A stretch of 9,147 nt of DNA, from positions 4,624 to 13,770 of the forward strand of contig DIPA01000110.1 of assembly GCA_002427055.1 (NCBI GenBank). Reading direction: 5' to 3'. The position numbers were made by a program, and so were the translations under genes. The stretch is from Firmicutes bacterium UBA5500. GTDB taxonomy: Bacteria > Bacillota > UBA994 > UBA5500. Below are positions 6,631 through 9,147 of this stretch, piece after piece. Position 1 is the stretch's first letter; each line of letters begins with the position of its first letter. The notes below the pieces were generated by a model, which saw only the letters and a list, made by a program, of their open reading frames with translations, searched no databases and was not told where the DNA came from.

Positions 6631-6660
6631 GCCAGAAGCCGCCTTTGTTGCGTCACACAG
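6551..6660 (+). repeat. Dispersed repeat with stop codon and terminator, copy 2
   Basis: This is the fuller partner of the copy at 601-700: it keeps the 7 bases before the GCCGCC arm, the base after 6594, and about 7 bases near 6579-6585. Core 6604-6631 matches 645-672 at 26 of 28 bases, and the downstream GCCGCCTTT and ACACAG blocks are also shared. Both copies have the same orientation and lie about 5.96 kb apart. Confidence 0.6.
6612..6650 (+). terminator. Intrinsic terminator, repeat copy 2
   Basis: AGGCGGC (6612-6618) pairs with GCCGCCT (6638-6644) and CTGG (6621-6624) with CCAG (6632-6635), separated by a GA/AA internal loop and capped by a 7-nt loop holding the TAG. It is followed by TTTGTTG. 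The stem is strong and the T-run imperfect. Confidence 0.65.
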
Positions 6661-6668
6661 AAATTAAG

Positions 6669-6685
6669 CAGGGGTTCTTGCCCTG
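6669..6685 (+). other. Short stem in the leader of the SDR gene
   Basis: CAGGG (6669-6673) and CCCTG (6681-6685) form a perfect 5-bp stem with a 7-nt loop, about 90 bases before the SDR start. The rest of 6661-6772 shows no clear promoter boxes. Confidence 0.25.
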
Positions 6686-6772
6686 ATATGGTATGACTAG
6701 CAGGAGCACCAGCTAAGTAAAGCGAACAAGTAACCTTAAGAGCATATCTCTTGAAGAACGGGGGCAAGTATC

Positions 6773-7978
6773 ATGCTAATAGCAGGCGGCAAGTTGCAGC
6801 AAGGGGAATTGCAGGGCAAGGTGGCTATCGTAACGGGGGCGGCGGGAGGCATTGGTTACGAAGCGGCGCGAGCGCTGCTTTGGTTAGGGGCTCTTGTGAT
6901 CATAGCAGAGATAGATCAGGCTAGAGGCAGGCAAGCAGAGGAGCAATTGCAGCAGGAGTTTGGCTCTAAAGCAGTTCTTTTTCATCAGACAGATGTAGCT
7001 AGCGCAGCTAGCGTGAGGAGCCTATGTCAGTTCGCCTATAAGCAATTTGGTAAGGTTGATATCGTCATCAATAACGCTGCCTTGCCTGTAGTAGGTGCTG
7101 TGCATGAGCTACCTATAGAGCAATGGGATAAGAGCTATGAGGTTAACTTCAAGGGGCCTCTGCTTTTGACGCAGTATTTGCTGCCAGCGATGCTTGAGCG
7201 CGATCAGGGTGTGCTGGTTTTTGTTTCCTCATCAGGGGCAGCCCCTTACTTAGGGGGATATGAGGTGTTTAAGACTGCCCAAACTGAACTGGCGAATACT
7301 ATTGCGGCTGAATTAGAGTCGAGCAACATTGCTGTCTTCACCATTAGCCCGGGGCTAGTTGCAACCGCGTCTGCTGCTCAGGCAATTGAACAAATAGCTC
7401 CTCTCTATGGCATGACCGTGCAGGAATTCTATGCCCTGAACAGCGAACACCTACTTTCAGTGGAAGCTGCAGGGGCAGGATTTGCTGCGGCTGTTGCCTT
7501 AGCAGAGCAGTATAAGGGCACCGAAATTGGCTCAATTCAGGCACTCATGGACGCAGGCATAACCGTCACACAGCCGAAGGGCCAAGGCAGTGATTGCGCA
7601 TCTGCTAACTGTGATAACTTGGTTGCAGCCCTACAGGTGGTTACAACCACTTTTCGTGAGCAAGCGGCTGGATGGCAGCAGAGGAATATCTTTGAGCGTC
7701 AGTGGGTGCTGCGCGATTTCAAGAAACAGATAGGCGATACACCTGAAGTTTTCTTGCAGCACTTAGATGCTATGGAGCTCGAAATTCGGGCAACCGGCTG
7801 CCTTAGTGCAGCTAGCTATCAGAAACTAGAACGTTTGTCTGTCTATTATCGGCACCTGCTGCAGTTAATGAAAGGATACGAGCGTAATCCAGCTAAAGTA
7901 GTAGAGCAAACTGCAATTATTGAGGGTTGGCTACAGGATATCGCATATGTATTAGCTAGGGCTCACCCTATTGGGTAA
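6773..7978 (+). CDS. Short-chain dehydrogenase/reductase with C-terminal extension
   Basis: This 401-aa cytoplasmic SDR oxidoreductase has a complete classical Rossmann core: the cofactor motif TGAAGGIG at 21-28 after GKVAIV, an acidic end of strand 2 (AEID, 45-48) that favours NAD(H) over NADP(H) by inference, D74, the NNAA motif at 100-103, N125, the catalytic Ser among SSS 152-154, Y163 and K167 (YEVFK), and PG at 193-194. The catalytic tetrad is intact. Classical SDRs have about 250 residues; here the core ends near 265. About 135 residues follow that look mostly helical, starting with a Cys275/Cys280 pair and containing FERQWVLRDFKK and LERLSVYYRHLLQLMK. I do not recognise this extension. 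The start follows ACGGGGG. The gene stands alone between a terminator repeat and convergent genes, so the substrate is unknown. Confidence 0.9.
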   Translation: MLIAGGKLQQGELQGKVAIVTGAAGGIGYEAARALLWLGALVIIAEIDQARGRQAEEQLQQEFGSKAVLFHQTDVASAASVRSLCQFAYKQFGKVDIVINNAALPVVGAVHELPIEQWDKSYEVNFKGPLLLTQYLLPAMLERDQGVLVFVSSSGAAPYLGGYEVFKTAQTELANTIAAELESSNIAVFTISPGLVATASAAQAIEQIAPLYGMTVQEFYALNSEHLLSVEAAGAGFAAAVALAEQYKGTEIGSIQALMDAGITVTQPKGQGSDCASANCDNLVAALQVVTTTFREQAAGWQQRNIFERQWVLRDFKKQIGDTPEVFLQHLDAMELEIRATGCLSAASYQKLERLSVYYRHLLQLMKGYERNPAKVVEQTAIIEGWLQDIAYVLARAHPIG

Positions 7979-8020
7979 GCCGACACAGTATCACCTCTGC
8001 CTTGCGGCTATTCAATAAGC

Positions 8021-8218
8021 TTAAGCCCGAAATGCCCATAGGTACCACAAATGACACATAACGAGTAGGCCCCACAGGAGGCCCGCCATAAAAACGTTAA
8101 GAGTGACATCCTCAGGTTCACAGCGATAAGAATTACGGTAGAACAAAAGCCCAACAAGGAAAATTGGTAGGGAAAAAAAGGCTACCTTTTGTATCAGAAT
8201 TGAAATACCTGGGTACAT
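8021..8218 (-). CDS. Small two-helix membrane protein, 65 aa
   Basis: The ATG at 8218 follows an optimal AAAGGAG at 7 bases on the minus strand, strong support for a real gene. The product has two predicted helices (about 7-27 and 39-62) joined by a polar loop with YRCEPED, and a short basic end. No family is recognised. It lies 153 bases downstream of the serine protease gene on the same strand and 42 bases from the convergent SDR stop. Co-transcription with the protease is possible, since no strong terminator separates them. Confidence 0.65.
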   Translation of the reverse strand: MYPGISILIQKVAFFSLPIFLVGLLFYRNSYRCEPEDVTLNVFMAGLLWGLLVMCHLWYLWAFRA

Positions 8219-8371
8219 GTCTTCTCTCCTTTACAAGGGGATTCTCATCCCTTTAATCTCCTTTGTCGGTATCCGCCACCTGGGCCCTGCAATTCCTCTG
8301 CTTATCAAAACGTAGTCTATCAGCGCACTATCGCTGACGCGCCAGTTTGGGCTGGGTAAAGACGAGGCTCG

Positions 8372-9147
8372 TTAGGGGTTACATTCGTTCATTAAGTCTG
8401 CAGTATTAGCATAAACCTCGGCTGCTATATTGCAGAAAGCTAAATTCTTCTCTCCTTTTAGTGTACCGCTCATGAACCCGATGATTTTCCCATTTTGTAC
8501 TACGGGGCTACCGCTCATCCCACCAATGAAATTATCGGTATCATTGATCCTTTCAATAACAACCTTCTCTTGCTGACTGACCATATCAAGAAAGCCTTTA
8601 ACAATTACGGGGAAGCAACCACCATAGGAGGAGATAATCTCAGCTTCCCTGCCGACGACAATTTCACTGGTTGCAGCTATTGGGTATAAGTCTGATGTAG
8701 GTAAGAACTCAGTAGCTAGGCCAAGAACAACACCGTTATTATCATTAGCTAGAACCTCAGCTGACAGCTCTTCGACCTGCCCTTTAGTTATTACTTGGAT
8801 AGGAAATATAGTCCCTGAAGGAAAGCCTTTGACCCGATGTGCAGCAACTAACGCTTTGCTGTTATCTAGCCAGTAACAGGCAGTAAGTATATAGTAGTCA
8901 CGATCTTCTTGGAATGAAATCTGTTGCCCACCGAGCCTGACCTGGGCGTTTGGAGCCGCCCAATGCTGTGCCGGTTCCTCTGTAATACGGGCCACAGTCT
9001 CTTCTAGAAAACGATTACCTATCATTGGGCCAATGGAGAAGAATAGCAGAGCACAACAGATTAGTACCCCTACCCTCCGCTCCGCTCTGCTGCGGGGGAG
9101 AATGACGGTCCCGCTGACGGCTGTCAATAGAGCGAGGAATGGCAGGC
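8372..9147 (-). CDS. Membrane-anchored S55/SpoIVB-like serine protease, 5' partial
   Basis: The open frame continues past the right edge, so the N-terminus is incomplete; a TTG at 9127 is an internal codon or a doubtful start. Positions below are numbered from that codon. Two hydrophobic stretches frame RSRAERR, the second at about 19-36, giving an N-terminal membrane anchor. The soluble part has a trypsin-like layout: LVAAHRV with H97 as catalytic His, and GGMSGSPVV with S205 as nucleophile, followed by QNGKIIGFMSG. The GMSGSP form and the following Gly-Lys-Ile-Ile-Gly are typical of SpoIVB (peptidase S55) and of trypsin-like envelope proteases. A catalytic Asp is probably D196 or D198 if it follows SpoIVB spacing. 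There is no visible PDZ domain, which SpoIVB has, so it is not called spoIVB. The substrate is unknown. Confidence 0.75.
   Translation of the reverse strand, partial: LPFLALLTAVSGTVILPRSRAERRVGVLICCALLFFSIGPMIGNRFLEETVARITEEPAQHWAAPNAQVRLGGQQISFQEDRDYYILTACYWLDNSKALVAAHRVKGFPSGTIFPIQVITKGQVEELSAEVLANDNNGVVLGLATEFLPTSDLYPIAATSEIVVGREAEIISSYGGCFPVIVKGFLDMVSQQEKVVIERINDTDNFIGGMSGSPVVQNGKIIGFMSGTLKGEKNLAFCNIAAEVYANTADLMNECNP

Noticed and set aside
7001..7016. Local GCTAGC-type repetition inside the SDR gene.
   Set aside because: It encodes an Ala-Ser run in the conserved core and is explained by codon choice.
7961..7980. Near-palindrome around the SDR stop codon (GCT-ACCC...GGGT-AGC) and AGCCG/CGGCT at 7978-8009.
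   Set aside because: Short or widely spaced stems without T-runs; a bidirectional terminator cannot be supported.
8320..8337. Perfect stem TCAGCG/CGCTGA with a 6-nt loop between the protease and the small membrane gene.
   Set aside because: No T-run follows on either strand, so it does not qualify as a terminator.
8219..8371. On the minus strand the frame of the protease stays open for about 43 codons after its stop and then ends just before the 65-aa gene.
   Set aside because: An open run of that length is not rare by chance, there is no internal ribosome binding site, and the protease already has a sensible C-terminus.
8495..8689. 64-codon plus-strand frame within the protease gene.
   Set aside because: It is the shadow of the protease; it overlaps the catalytic region and has no ribosome binding site.

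Overview
The window looks like an accessory stretch of a Firmicutes chromosome, probably a clostridial, spore-forming type. The grounds are strong purine-rich ribosome binding sites (GGAGG, AAGGAG, AGGGGG), frequent GTG starts, moderate GC by eye, a VanZ-family protein, a BcrA-like ABC exporter and a SpoIVB/S55-like serine protease. No rRNA, tRNA, CRISPR array, transposase or phage gene was recognised.

Layout, left to right. At 1-429 is the 3' part of a VanZ-like membrane protein. It is followed by a 46-codon membrane ORF (531-671) whose end lies inside a terminator-containing repeat, and by a 71-aa N-terminally anchored protein (725-940). Bases 1102-3577 hold a compact three-gene ABC-2 operon, permease-ATPase-permease, with overlapping genes; this is the best-supported functional unit. 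From about 3675 to 4251 the minus strand carries a frameshifted, truncated ECF-like sigma factor remnant and an overlapping small hydrophobic ORF. Divergent from these, 4378-5264 is a secreted Amidase_6 (papain-like) protein broken by a frameshift and cut off soon after its catalytic cysteine motif. A lipoprotein of unknown function (5296-6405) starts just downstream. Bases 6406-6772 hold a decayed coding fragment, a second copy of the terminator repeat and a short leader. An SDR oxidoreductase with an unusual C-terminal extension of about 135 aa follows (6773-7978). Facing it on the minus strand are a two-helix membrane protein (8021-8218) and a membrane-anchored S55-like serine protease whose 5' end lies beyond the right edge (8372-9147).

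I do not see a convincing new multi-gene system. The main theme is gene decay: at least two genes are clearly broken, and one more fragment is probably decayed. The most distinctive items are a diverged repeat of about 100 bp that joins a stop codon to an intrinsic terminator (copies near 601-700 and 6551-6660), the extended SDR, and the exporter operon preceded by tiny membrane proteins.
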